Positions 15,975 through 24,808 of a DNA stretch of 41,278 bases are shown here, one piece after another. The notes under the pieces are model-generated. The model had not been told where the DNA came from and did not search any database. It saw only the letters and a list, made by a program, of their open reading frames with translations. Every line of letters starts with the position of its first letter. Within the stretch, counting starts at the first letter, position 1. Source of the stretch: Erysipelotrichaceae bacterium (lineage in GTDB: Bacteria > Bacillota_I > Bacilli_A > Erysipelotrichales > Erysipelotrichaceae). Location of the stretch: the NCBI GenBank assembly GCA_030523555.1, contig JAUNIH010000008.1:1-41278 (forward strand), in the 5' to 3' direction. The translations under genes and the position numbers were made by a program.

Positions 15975-16049
15975 ATCATTCATAAAGAATGATCTTTTAT
16001 TTAGGGAAATACGTTTTTCTTACGAATAATGATATGAAAGGAGAAACTG
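15975..16049 (+). repeat. Direct repeat copy 2 (terminator plus leader)
   Basis: A 75-bp unit matching 15196-15272 at roughly 90 percent, with a two-base gap and scattered changes. The last 30 bp, from CTTACGAATAATGATATGAA to the AAAGGAG ribosome site and AACTG, are identical. Its hairpin (ATCATTC 15975-15981 with GAATGAT 15987-15993) terminates the toxin operon. What follows is the AbiE2 promoter, not a gene start. Confidence 0.85.
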
Positions 16050-16073
16050 TATTATAGATAAAATATGTTGAAA

Positions 16074-16110
16074 CTAACGTAATATAACTGATATAGTTAA
16101 AATACGTTAG
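16074..16110. promoter_or_regulatory. Operator of the second AbiE-like pair
   Basis: CTAACGTA (16074-16081) and TACGTTAG (16103-16110) are a perfect 8-bp inverted repeat 21 bp apart. They enclose a smaller TAACT/AGTTA repeat, directly before the AGAGGAAAG ribosome site. It resembles the paired inverted repeats bound by AbiEi autorepressors and differs in sequence from the AbiE1 operator. Confidence 0.65.
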
Positions 16111-16119
16111 AGGAAAGAT

Positions 16120-16737
16120 ATGCTGCTGGAATACATCAGAGAAAACTACAAAGAAAATGAACCGATCTTTACTTCAGATATAAATCTGCCTGTAAGTGAA
16201 ACAAATAAAAGGCAGATGTTCAAGGTTCTTTATGATAACGGGAAAATAGAACGTTTTGATAATGGAATTTATTATCTTAAAGGTAAATCCGGATTAAAGA
16301 ATGCTGATACAGTATCTGTCAGTGATGTGACAAGATACAAATATATTTACAGAAATAAAGAAGTATTCGGTTATTATTCAGGATATACTTTTGCGAATCA
16401 GCTTGGTTTAAGTACTCAGGTACCAAGCAGTATAGAAATTGTCAGTAATCTTGCGAGTGCGAACTACAGAGAATTAAATATCAGGAAGCAGAAGATCATA
16501 CTACGTAAACCACGTGTAATGATTACGGAAGAAAACGCCGTTATACTGCAGCTTCTTGATCTGCTTAAAGATTATGAACAGTACGCAGATATTACCGAAG
16601 AAGGAGTAATAAAAATAAAAGAGTACATTAAATCCATAAAAATAAGAAGAGATGATATGGATAAATATCTGATATATTATCCTGACAGAATCTATAAGAC
16701 AGTTTATGAACTGAAACTGTATGAGTTATTTGCATGA
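16120..16737 (+). CDS. AbiEi/DUF6088-like antitoxin regulator
   Basis: A 205-residue protein with an N-terminal winged helix (about residues 1-55: SETNKRQMFKVLYDNGKIERFDNGIYYLKGK) and the family core FGYYSGYTFANQLGLSTQVP, followed by an antitoxin C-terminal domain. It is the expected partner and autorepressor of the nucleotidyltransferase encoded next, which starts 17 bp before its stop. It has little visible similarity to the AbiEi at 12235, so the two systems were acquired separately. Confidence 0.8.
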   Translation: MLLEYIRENYKENEPIFTSDINLPVSETNKRQMFKVLYDNGKIERFDNGIYYLKGKSGLKNADTVSVSDVTRYKYIYRNKEVFGYYSGYTFANQLGLSTQVPSSIEIVSNLASANYRELNIRKQKIILRKPRVMITEENAVILQLLDLLKDYEQYADITEEGVIKIKEYIKSIKIRRDDMDKYLIYYPDRIYKTVYELKLYELFA

Positions 16738-17635
16738 AAATCAGAAATTATTCAAAGAAGTACTGGCTTCTGCATCCAATGATCTGGGATTAAATCAGGA
16801 TATCATTGAAAAAGACTATTATGTAACATTAATCCTGAAAGAACTGGCTATAAGATGTCCTGACTGTGTGTTTAAGGGTGGAACTTCGCTTTCCAAGTGT
16901 CATCGTGTGATAGAACGTTTCTCGGAAGATATCGATATAGCTTTTATCAACGAATTATCTCAGGGAAAAAGAAAACAGCTGAAAAACGAAATTATTCTGG
17001 GAATAAGTGAGTATCTAAGGTTGCCTATTGCAGACTGGGAAAATGCCCGCAGCAGAAGGGACTACAACTGTTATACATTTTCCTATAAACCTGTTAATGA
17101 ATATCTTTCTGATAAAAGACTGATACAGGGCGTCAGAATGGAAACCGTTCTTTCTTCAATAGCTTTTCCGGTATCAGAGATGCCTGTAGACAGTTATATA
17201 TACCGGTATCTTATAAAAGACAACAAAGAAATTATCGAGGAATATGATCTGTATCCTTTTGAAATGAATGTTCAGGGAATAGACAGGACTTTTATCGATA
17301 AAGTGTTTGCGGTATGTGATTATTATCTTCTGGGTAAGACAAAGCGCTATTCAAGACATCTTTATGACATTCATATGATTTATCCGCTGATTGAAATAAA
17401 CGATGAATTTAAAGAACTTATAAAAGAAGTAAGAAGTATAAGGGCAAACATGAGTTCATGTCCTTCTGCCGATTCGGGAATAAGTATTTCCAGACTCCTG
17501 AAGGATATTACAGAAAAGGAATATTTCAGAAAAGATTACGAAGATATAACATCCTGTTTTCTTAACAGACCCTTAAGTTATGAAACAGTAATGGGGACAA
17601 TAAAAGAAATAGCTGAAAGAAAAATACTTGGCTGA
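16721..17635 (+). CDS. AbiEii/AbiGii-family nucleotidyltransferase toxin
   Basis: A 304-residue toxin of the AbiEii superfamily (JHP933-like branch). Its motifs are EKDYYVTLILKEL (30-42), FKGGTSLSKC (51-60), ERFSEDIDIAF (65-75, catalytic Asp70/Asp72) and YSRHLYDIHMIYPL towards the C-terminus. It probably adds nucleotides to RNA when released from its antitoxin. The ATG overlaps the antitoxin frame by 17 bp, ensuring coupled translation. Catalytic residues are intact. Confidence 0.83.
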   Translation: MSYLHENQKLFKEVLASASNDLGLNQDIIEKDYYVTLILKELAIRCPDCVFKGGTSLSKCHRVIERFSEDIDIAFINELSQGKRKQLKNEIILGISEYLRLPIADWENARSRRDYNCYTFSYKPVNEYLSDKRLIQGVRMETVLSSIAFPVSEMPVDSYIYRYLIKDNKEIIEEYDLYPFEMNVQGIDRTFIDKVFAVCDYYLLGKTKRYSRHLYDIHMIYPLIEINDEFKELIKEVRSIRANMSSCPSADSGISISRLLKDITEKEYFRKDYEDITSCFLNRPLSYETVMGTIKEIAERKILG

Positions 17636-17691
17636 TTGAAAACATTTTCACATTAATTTCTGAAAAATATACATTTTTTAATGATTTCTTA

Positions 17692-17720
17692 TTTACAAAT
17701 GTATAATTCTGGAATATTAT
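17692..17720 (+). promoter_or_regulatory. Sigma-A-type promoter of lysine operon
   Basis: TTTACA (17692-17697) and TATTAT (17715-17720) with an exact 17-base spacer, ending about 17 bp before the riboswitch. Sequence between 17636 and 17692 is AT-rich without a visible feature. Confidence 0.65.
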
Positions 17721-17737
17721 AACTTCATAAAATAAAA

Positions 17738-17951
17738 GACACAGAGGTAGCGGTGTAAATGAGTATCTGTTGAAGGAGGCATCCGTTGAAAACAGAGAAA
17801 GGTAATCATCGCCGAACGGCTTATGGGGGCACCTGTATGACCGTGAGATTATGGAGAATATCCATAATATTCCTGCCGATGAGGCAGAGGCGCTTGGTTT
17901 TATTTATAAGAGATTATAAATGGGCGTCTTGTGTAAGACGTCTTTTATTTT
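17738..17951 (+). promoter_or_regulatory. Lysine riboswitch with transcription terminator
   Basis: The 346-bp gap before the amino-acid transporter contains conserved lysine-riboswitch (L-box) segments in order: AGAGGTAGCGG (17743), ATGAGTA (17759), GAAAACAGAGAAAGG, ATCGCCGAA (17808-17816), a long hairpin ATTATGGA/TCCATAAT, then CTGCC/GGCAG and GAGGCGCTT (17887). A terminator follows: GGCGTCTT (17923-17930), loop GTGT, AAGACGTC (17935-17942), then TTTTATTTT. Lysine binding should favour the terminator and shut down uptake genes. Class assignment rests on motif matching by eye. Confidence 0.82.
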
Positions 17952-17981
17952 AAAGAGATATCTTTAAAGGAGAGAAAGTTT

Positions 17982-18830
17982 ATGAAGAAATTATTCAGAA
18001 GAATTGTGATTGTGATGTGTGCACTGTTTGTGCTGGTAGGATGTTCATCATCTTCTTCAGGTACTGCAGATGTTCCTGCTGAAGATACAGGAAGAACTGT
18101 ATATCGTATCGGTATGGAATGTGACTATGCCCCTAACAACTGGCAGGAAGATACAGCTACTGATACCAATGTGGAAATATCTAACCTTTCCGGATTCTAC
18201 GCTGAAGGTTATGATGTACAGATGGCTTTACTGATCGGTGAATATCTTGATGCGGATATTGAAATCGTAAAACTCGCATGGGGTGGATTAATTGAATCAC
18301 TTAACAATGGACAGATTGATATGATTATTGCCGGTATGGGTGATACACCTGAAAGAAAGCAGTCAATCAATTTCTCAAATACCTATTCAACTCATAAGAC
18401 TGAATATGTTGTAGTTGTAAGATCTGACAGTGAATACGCAAACGCGACTTGCCTTGCGGACTTCTCTGGCGCAACTATTCAGGGACAGGTTAATACCTAC
18501 TATGATGGCGCTATCGATCAGATTCCTGGAGTTAACCATGCCCAGGCTGCAACTGATGTACCAGAAATGTACTACAACGTCGTAAATGGACTGGTAGATG
18601 GTATTGTCGTTGATGATGAATCAGCACTTGCCAATGCCCAGGATGGTATGACAACTGTAACATTCGCCAATGAAGCTGATGGTTTCGTAGTAGAAATGAC
18701 AGGTGCCTGCGTTGGTTTACGTTTATCTGATACCGAACTTCTTGATCAGGTAAATGCGGCTCTGGCTACTATTGATACTGATACCCGTTATGCGATGATG
18801 GCTCATGCCATGGAAATCATGCCTCAATAA
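17982..18830 (+). CDS. Amino-acid ABC transporter substrate-binding lipoprotein (probably lysine)
   Basis: A 282-residue lipoprotein with a signal peptide ending in the lipobox LVGC (Cys21). The mature part is a family 3 solute-binding protein: RIGMECDYAPNNW near the N-terminus, then GYDVQMALLIGEYLDADIEIV, GQIDMIIAGMGDTPERKQSINFS and a late GVGLRLSDTELLDQVNAAL-like helix (here CVGLRLSDTELL). It captures a polar amino acid outside the cell. The riboswitch directly upstream points to lysine. First gene of a three-gene operon; AAAGGAG precedes the ATG. Confidence 0.88.
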   Translation: MKKLFRRIVIVMCALFVLVGCSSSSSGTADVPAEDTGRTVYRIGMECDYAPNNWQEDTATDTNVEISNLSGFYAEGYDVQMALLIGEYLDADIEIVKLAWGGLIESLNNGQIDMIIAGMGDTPERKQSINFSNTYSTHKTEYVVVVRSDSEYANATCLADFSGATIQGQVNTYYDGAIDQIPGVNHAQAATDVPEMYYNVVNGLVDGIVVDDESALANAQDGMTTVTFANEADGFVVEMTGACVGLRLSDTELLDQVNAALATIDTDTRYAMMAHAMEIMPQ

Positions 18831-18839
18831 GGAGTAATA

Positions 18840-19970
18840 ATGGCTTCTTCTAAAAAGAAAATCGGATGGAGCTCTAATATCTGGGCAGTTGCGAGTGCAG
18901 CTGCCCTGATTTCGTGTCTTTTTATAAGTCACTATCAGGGTGTCGGTCCGCATTTATACAGTCTTATGTCATTACTGCCGGATATCATTTGGCAGATTCT
19001 GTTTTATGTATGTCTTGTAGTGGCGGTTTTACTGATATTAAAACACGCCAATATTAAAGCTTTAAATACTGACTTATTTGATAATCTTGAAAAGATCCTG
19101 AAGATTTTTGCGTTTGTGATGTTTGCGATAACATTCACTGATCGTATCCTTCTTGATATTGTCAGCAGTGCTGCAGAAGCTGTGAGCGCTTCTACGCATA
19201 GAGACCTCGATTTTCTTGCGAAGATGGTGTATCTTGTCATACGCAGCAGTAAATCATATATAAGAGGCATTGCTCATACGATTGAACTGGCGATTATCGG
19301 TACGGTTGTAGGTTTTATTTTAGCCTTATTGATGGTCTTCTTACGTATACAGAATCCAACCGAAAGAGACAGTGAAATTGTTCAGGTTCTAAAGATGATT
19401 GGTAGTGGCTTTACGCGAATCTATGTCACAATCATCCGTGGTACTCCTATGATGGTTCAGGGTCTTATTATCTATCAGGCAGGTTTCTCTATCGCCAAGG
19501 CTTTATTCCCTACCTATACAATTACCCAGATTAACGGTATCTATTCCGTATTTCTGGCCAGTGCCATTACGGTATCTTTAAATACCTGTGCGTATATTCT
19601 TGAAATATTACGTGGTGCGGTAGAAGCGATTGATAAGGGGCAGAGTGAAGCGGCAAGAAGCTTAGGTTTAAGTGCCTGGCAGACGATGATGAATGTTGTC
19701 TTCCCACAGGCTGTAAAAAACTCTATTCCAGCAATATGTAACGAATTTATCATCAATATCAAGGATACTTCGGTATTGAATGTTATAGGTATGTTTGAGC
19801 TGATGTTTGCGACGACAACTATTGCCGGTACATATTATGTATATCTTGAGACCTATATGAATACCGCTATCATCTATCTGGTACTGACTATCGGTTTACA
19901 GGCTCTGATGAACGTTATAGCCAAAAAGCTTGATATGCCTGTTCAGCATGGCGTACCTAGCAGTAATTAA
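18840..19970 (+). CDS. Amino-acid ABC transporter permease with N-terminal extension
   Basis: A 376-residue permease. The C-terminal 220 residues are a HisM/GlnP-type domain with about five helices and the EAA-loop LSAWQTMMNVVFPQAVKNSIPA, which contacts the ATPase. The N-terminal 130 residues add about three membrane helices, making it longer than the usual 215-240 residues. GGAGTAAT precedes ATG 18840, 9 bp after the binding-protein gene. It forms the channel of the lysine-type transporter, probably as a homodimer since no second permease is present. Confidence 0.88.
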   Translation: MASSKKKIGWSSNIWAVASAAALISCLFISHYQGVGPHLYSLMSLLPDIIWQILFYVCLVVAVLLILKHANIKALNTDLFDNLEKILKIFAFVMFAITFTDRILLDIVSSAAEAVSASTHRDLDFLAKMVYLVIRSSKSYIRGIAHTIELAIIGTVVGFILALLMVFLRIQNPTERDSEIVQVLKMIGSGFTRIYVTIIRGTPMMVQGLIIYQAGFSIAKALFPTYTITQINGIYSVFLASAITVSLNTCAYILEILRGAVEAIDKGQSEAARSLGLSAWQTMMNVVFPQAVKNSIPAICNEFIINIKDTSVLNVIGMFELMFATTTIAGTYYVYLETYMNTAIIYLVLTIGLQALMNVIAKKLDMPVQHGVPSSN

Positions 19971-19979
19971 GGAGGATTT

Positions 19980-20711
19980 ATGGAAGAAATACTTAAACTT
20001 GAAAATCTGCAGAAATCCTTTGGTTCTTTAAAAGTATTAACTGATATAAATCTTTCGGTATCTCAGGGTGAAGTGGTTACCGTAATCGGGGCATCCGGTT
20101 CGGGTAAAAGTACAATGTTAAGATGTATAAATCTATTGGAAGAACCTGACAGCGGTCATATCTGGTTTGAAGGATCAGATCTCACAAGTCTGGACACTGA
20201 TATCAACAAGTTAAGAGAAGATATCGGTATGGTTTTCCAGTCATTCAATCTTTTCAACAACAAATCTGTCATCGATAACTGTACGCTGGCTTTAATCAAG
20301 GTCAAAAAGATGAAGAAAGATGAAGCGGAAAAAATCGCTATACAAAGACTTACAGAAGTCGGTCTAGAAGATTTTATCTACGCTGATTCAAGAGTCCTGT
20401 CCGGTGGTCAGAAACAGCGTGTGGCGATTGCGAGAGCTTTATGCATGAATCCGAAGATTATGCTGTTTGATGAACCGACATCAGCGCTTGATCCGGAAAT
20501 AGTTGCGGAAGTTCTCGATGTCATGAAGAAACTTGCGGAAGAAGGTATGACCATGGTGGTTGTAACCCATGAAATGGTCTTTGCCAAAGAAGTAAGTGAC
20601 AGAGTTGTCTTTATGGATAAGGGAATTATTCTTGAAGAAGGAACACCTGTTGAAATCTTCGGCAATCCTAAAGAAGCACGTACAAGAGAATTTCTTGCGA
20701 GATATCTTTAA
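19980..20711 (+). CDS. Amino-acid ABC transporter ATP-binding protein
   Basis: A 243-residue ATPase of the GlnQ/HisP type. It has Walker [10 protein letters not shown] (37-45), the Q-loop in VFQSFNLF, signature LSGGQKQR (140-147), Walker [13 protein letters not shown] and the H-loop VVTHEM. It powers the permease encoded 9 bp upstream. GGAGG precedes the ATG. The stop lies inside the terminator stem that closes the operon. Confidence 0.93.
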   Translation: MEEILKLENLQKSFGSLKVLTDINLSVSQGEVVTVIGASGSGKSTMLRCINLLEEPDSGHIWFEGSDLTSLDTDINKLREDIGMVFQSFNLFNNKSVIDNCTLALIKVKKMKKDEAEKIAIQRLTEVGLEDFIYADSRVLSGGQKQRVAIARALCMNPKIMLFDEPTSALDPEIVAEVLDVMKKLAEEGMTMVVVTHEMVFAKEVSDRVVFMDKGIILEEGTPVEIFGNPKEARTREFLARYL

Positions 20712-20730
20712 TAAAAGATATCTTTTTATT
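20700..20730 (+). terminator. Rho-independent terminator overlapping stop codon
   Basis: AGATATCTTT (20700-20709) and AAAGATATCT (20714-20723) with a 4-base loop, followed by TTTTATTTT. It overlaps the last codons of the ABC ATPase gene. Confidence 0.82.
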
Positions 20731-20793
20731 TTACTAAATAAAATATTTAAATTAGCGTTGTATAATGAAGGTAATTACGGAGTCTTTGATTAT

Positions 20794-23007
20794 ATGAATG
20801 AGGCTGTAAATAATACTGAGAATGTGAAGAATTCAAAGGGTAGAAACAGGACCCTTATTCTAGCCGCTATTATTATTATTATTATTATGGTAGGGGCCTT
20901 TTTTGGTGTCTATCGGGTTGTAAACAATATCATTATTCAGGCAAATATCGATAATATGGCAGAGCTTGCGCAACATGACCGTAATGCCATATCTTTATCA
21001 ATTGAGAACAAACAGAAACTTTTATATGACTGGACCAATACGATAAGAGCTGAACATCCATCAAGTCTTACAGAACTTGCCAAGAGCCTTTCTATCAGTA
21101 AAGATATCTTAGGTGCTGATAAGGTTTATTTTATTGATGATGAATTCTTATATATAGCTGATTCCGGAGTTATCGCAAAGGATCAGCCGTATGATGAAGA
21201 TCTTAAGAATATGAATGGTGACTATGATATCCTGCGTTATGATACGACGGGTTTTGGCGGTACAGCTGAAACCAAGAAGGAATATATTGTCGTTATGGTC
21301 AAAACCAGAGAATTTACGGTTGAAGGTCATAAGATAACATACGCCCTGGCGGAACTTAATCTTCGTACTTTCCAGAATGAACTGACCATTGAAAGTTATG
21401 ATGGTATGGGTACATCAAACGTTATCGATATGGATGGTTTATATATCGTTGCGAATAATCTTACTTCCTTACAGAAAAGACAGAATCTTTTTGATAATAT
21501 GAAGGAATCTGGAGCTACTGTAGAAGGTTATGCGTCCATAGATGAATATCAGAATGCCGTATTGAACAACGGAAGTCTGTCTGTTCAGGTAAATATGGAT
21601 GGTACAGATTATATCTTTGTATCATCATTGGTTAATGGGGTTGATTGGATCTTCCTAACGATATGTCCGAGATCGGTCTTTGACTCTATGACCAACCGTA
21701 TTACGGCATTATTCCTGGCTTTAGCGGCGGTAGTTATTTTATCAGTAAGTGTTGTCTTGTTCCTGATGATGAGATCACGTGCCCAGCAGCAGAGAATCAT
21801 TGCTGAACAGGCTCATCATATAGAATTGACTAATGCCCTCGTACTGGCTGAACAGTCAAGCCGTTCCAAGACGACATTCTTAAACAATATGTCGCATGAT
21901 ATCAGAACGCCGATGAATGCGATTACCGGTTTTACCAACCTCGCTATTCAGCATCTTCATGAACCTGATTTACTGAAAGACTATCTTTCCAAGATATCCG
22001 TTTCTTCAGCTCATCTTTTATCACTGATCAACGATATCCTTGATATGAGCCGTATTGAATCAGGCAAGGTTGAGATCAATGAAAAGGTAGAATCCTTAAG
22101 CAATATGTTAGAAGCTGTGGAAGATATCTTCCAGGTAGATTCATCCAAGAAGAATCAGACACTTGAATTCATTAAAGATATCAGACATGATGTGGTGGTA
22201 TGTGACCGATTAAGAGTTTCGCAGGTGCTGATAAATCTTGTATCAAATGCGGTCAAATATACACCTGAAAACGGTCATATCAGTGTAACAATGACCGAAA
22301 AAGAAGACGTCGATCCTGATAAGGCTACATATGAATTTACAGTAAAGGATGATGGTGTAGGCATGTCTGAAGAATTTGCCAAGACTATCTTTGAACCGTT
22401 CACGAGAGAACAGACCTCAACCATCAGTGGTATTCAGGGTACAGGTTTAGGTATGGCTATCACCAAGAATGTCATCGATATGATGAAGGGTGATATCTCC
22501 TTAAAGACAAAACAGGGAGAAGGTTCTGAATTTACCGTTACCTTAAGCTTCAAGACTGCCGATGAAAGTGAACTGGCAACAGATACCATCGATTCGGAAA
22601 AGGAAAAGATGGATTTCTCAGGTAAGAGAATACTGCTGGTAGATGATAATGAAATGAACAGGGAAATCGCCTGTGAAATACTGATGGAAGTAGACTTTGA
22701 AGTTGAAATGGCAGTAGATGGTAAGGATGCGTGTGATAAGCTTGCTGCTTCTGAACCTGGATACTATGATCTGATTCTGATGGATATTCAGATGCCGGTT
22801 ATGGATGGATATGAAGCTGCCAAGTATATCAGAGCCATGGATAATAAGGAACTGGCGAATATTCCGATTGTCGCTTTATCAGCCAATGCCTTTGAAGAAG
22901 ACAAAGCTTTGTCTTTGGCTGCGGGAATGAATGATCATATCGCCAAACCTATTGATATTGCGGCTTTATTTAACGCTTTGCATAAGATTTTTTCTAAAGG
23001 TAATTAA
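20794..23007 (+). CDS. Hybrid sensor histidine kinase (extracellular sensor, HK, one receiver)
   Basis: A 737-residue membrane hybrid kinase. Helix 1 is about 20-42, an extracellular sensor of Cache-like size spans about 43-300, and helix 2 is about 303-326. HisKA has LNNMSHDIRTPMNA (His368); the HATPase domain has DDGVGMS and GTGLGMA; the C-terminal receiver has LLVDDNEMNRE and phospho-acceptor Asp664 in LMDIQMP. The ATG at 20794 is chosen because the open frame upstream lies inside the ABC ATPase gene; the site ACGGAG is rather distant. It lacks an HPt or output domain, so the phosphate must pass to another protein. It is followed by an orphan binding protein. Confidence 0.87.
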   Translation: MNEAVNNTENVKNSKGRNRTLILAAIIIIIIMVGAFFGVYRVVNNIIIQANIDNMAELAQHDRNAISLSIENKQKLLYDWTNTIRAEHPSSLTELAKSLSISKDILGADKVYFIDDEFLYIADSGVIAKDQPYDEDLKNMNGDYDILRYDTTGFGGTAETKKEYIVVMVKTREFTVEGHKITYALAELNLRTFQNELTIESYDGMGTSNVIDMDGLYIVANNLTSLQKRQNLFDNMKESGATVEGYASIDEYQNAVLNNGSLSVQVNMDGTDYIFVSSLVNGVDWIFLTICPRSVFDSMTNRITALFLALAAVVILSVSVVLFLMMRSRAQQQRIIAEQAHHIELTNALVLAEQSSRSKTTFLNNMSHDIRTPMNAITGFTNLAIQHLHEPDLLKDYLSKISVSSAHLLSLINDILDMSRIESGKVEINEKVESLSNMLEAVEDIFQVDSSKKNQTLEFIKDIRHDVVVCDRLRVSQVLINLVSNAVKYTPENGHISVTMTEKEDVDPDKATYEFTVKDDGVGMSEEFAKTIFEPFTREQTSTISGIQGTGLGMAITKNVIDMMKGDISLKTKQGEGSEFTVTLSFKTADESELATDTIDSEKEKMDFSGKRILLVDDNEMNREIACEILMEVDFEVEMAVDGKDACDKLAASEPGYYDLILMDIQMPVMDGYEAAKYIRAMDNKELANIPIVALSANAFEEDKALSLAAGMNDHIAKPIDIAALFNALHKIFSKGN

Positions 23008-23059
23008 GGCTTAAGCCTTTAATAAACATAATAATAATTAGATGAAAGGGGATTATTTT

Positions 23060-24400
23060 ATGAGTAAGAGAATCAGAAAAGTTTTGGCAGTAATGCTGAG
23101 TGTGATGATGTTGTGCGGATTACTTGCAGGGTGTTCCGGAGGTTCTTCGACACCTTCCAAAAAAAGCGTAAATATTATTGTCAAGGTACCTGCCCTGACG
23201 ATGAATACCTACGCTGATGAAAGTATCAGAACAGCGGCAGAATTCCTGAACAAGGCAGCTGCTGACTTTATTGCCCAGTATGAAGATTATGACGTCACAA
23301 TTGAAGTTGTACAGTTTGCCCAGGAGGATGAAACAGCCGCAATTCCAGAGGCTTTAGGTACTGTTGAAGCACCTGATGTTGTATATGCAGGATACTTCAA
23401 TATTTCAACCTATATCCATACCGGTTATGTAACACCTGTGGATGATATCATTACATCAGATATCCGAAATGATATTCCTGATTCATGGTGGGAATCTTCA
23501 ATGTTAAACGGTAAGACATATATGATGCCTTATCTTGGTCTAGAAAATGTCTTATGTTTCAATAAACAGATGTTCTTAGATGCAGGTCTAGATCAGTACG
23601 TGCTTGATGAAGATGTTGTACAGAACTGGAGTATTGATGAATGGAATACTATCCTTGCCGCATTAAGAGAATCATTACCAGAAGGTTCTTATCCTTTGAT
23701 GCTGTATGCTGGAAACAACCAGGGTGATACCCATGTCATGACTTTCTTAAGAATGTTTGGTTCTACTTTCTTTGATGAAACAGGACACGTAGACCTTACT
23801 ACTACAGAAGGCATTGAAGCTTTACAGTGGATCAGAGATGGTGTAAATGCCGGATACTTCCCAGCAAACGCTGAAAATATGGTATCTAATGATGCGTATA
23901 ACCTCTTTATCAATAATCAGCTGGCAATTGTCTTCAATAACAGTGCGCTTGATATCACGATGAGAGAAGACAAGGAAATCGGTTATGTGAACTTCCCTTC
24001 TGTAAACGGTAAGGGTCTCAATACCACATTCATCACTGGTTTCCAGGTTTATGATAATGGTGATGCCGATAAGGTCAATGTAGCCAAGGCTTTTGTCAAA
24101 TATATCTATGAAAGTGATTATATTGATTACTGCGCCGGTGCCTTACCTGCAAGTATCAAGGTATCAGAGAAATACGCAGCTGAACTTGAACCTATTCAGA
24201 AGTATATCGGTGTAGCTGACTGTGGTGTAAACTTCACTGGTAACCAGCCTAACTGGCGTGGTGTAAGAGCGGTGTTCTATGTGCATATGCAGGATCTCAT
24301 TTACGGTGAAAAGTCTGTAGAAGATGTAGCCAAGGATCTGTCTGATGCATGTAATGCCGCAATTGATGAAGGATACGCTGAAAGTACACTTCACGAATAG
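23060..24400 (+). CDS. Extracellular solute-binding lipoprotein (family 1), orphan
   Basis: A 446-residue lipoprotein: signal peptide with lipobox LLAGC (Cys25), then a family 1 (sugar-type) binding protein with VEAPDVVYAGYFN, a long hinge region and LFINNQLAIVFNNSALD. Start ATG 23060 follows AAAGGGG; an in-frame ATG at 23042 lacks a site. No permease or ATPase for a carbohydrate importer is nearby. It lies 52 bp after the hybrid kinase and is closed by a terminator. It may therefore present a ligand to that kinase rather than feed a transporter; this is inference from context. Confidence 0.83.
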   Translation: MSKRIRKVLAVMLSVMMLCGLLAGCSGGSSTPSKKSVNIIVKVPALTMNTYADESIRTAAEFLNKAAADFIAQYEDYDVTIEVVQFAQEDETAAIPEALGTVEAPDVVYAGYFNISTYIHTGYVTPVDDIITSDIRNDIPDSWWESSMLNGKTYMMPYLGLENVLCFNKQMFLDAGLDQYVLDEDVVQNWSIDEWNTILAALRESLPEGSYPLMLYAGNNQGDTHVMTFLRMFGSTFFDETGHVDLTTTEGIEALQWIRDGVNAGYFPANAENMVSNDAYNLFINNQLAIVFNNSALDITMREDKEIGYVNFPSVNGKGLNTTFITGFQVYDNGDADKVNVAKAFVKYIYESDYIDYCAGALPASIKVSEKYAAELEPIQKYIGVADCGVNFTGNQPNWRGVRAVFYVHMQDLIYGEKSVEDVAKDLSDACNAAIDEGYAESTLHE

Positions 24401-24426
24401 TATTTAAATAAAAAGTTTTTCATGAA

Positions 24427-24457
24427 ATGAACAGGATATGCTCCTGTTCATTTTTTA
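24427..24457 (+). terminator. Rho-independent terminator
   Basis: ATGAACAGGA (24427-24436) and TCCTGTTCAT (24442-24451) form a perfect 10-bp stem followed by TTTTTT; it closes the kinase/binding-protein unit. Confidence 0.9.
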
Positions 24458-24548
24458 TTACAGTATATTTACATTAATTGGATAATTGTTTTTACCTTTG
24501 GTTTCTACAATGAAGTTTACTAAAAATTGAAGAAGGAGGTATAAACTG

Positions 24549-24788
24549 ATGAATGCGTTTTTGTGGGAAAAAATAAAAAAGATGAATTATGACAGAAATA
24601 TAAGACAGAGACTGTTTATTTTCTGTTCGATTATAGCTTATGCAGTACTTGGCGCTTTGTGCTGGCTACTGCTATTCAGGATGATACTTCCGGAACTTAG
24701 CTGGCTGATATGTTTTATGGCATATCCTGCTGTCTTTGCGGGATTCATGGGTGGAACCCTGTATCTATGGCACCATGATCTGGATTAG
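24549..24788 (+). CDS. Small membrane protein, unknown function
   Basis: A 79-residue protein with two membrane helices (about residues 22-44 and 49-72) after a basic N-terminus (EKIKKMNYDRNIRQR), giving a likely N-in, C-in topology. No family is recognised. A very good ribosome site, GAAGGAGG, precedes the ATG, and a terminator follows 20 bp later. It is a free-standing gene. Confidence 0.6.
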   Translation: MNAFLWEKIKKMNYDRNIRQRLFIFCSIIAYAVLGALCWLLLFRMILPELSWLICFMAYPAVFAGFMGGTLYLWHHDLD

Positions 24789-24808
24789 TAAAGAGAGATA
24801 AAATCAAT

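Noticed and set aside
17738-17951. T-box or SAM riboswitch
   Set aside because: No T-box consensus or SAM-type core is visible, while several lysine-riboswitch segments occur in order and the downstream genes are amino-acid uptake.
23003-23020. Terminator at the end of the first hybrid kinase gene
   Set aside because: AAGGCTTAAGCCTT is palindromic, but it has no loop and only a short T tract; the following binding-protein gene is probably co-transcribed.
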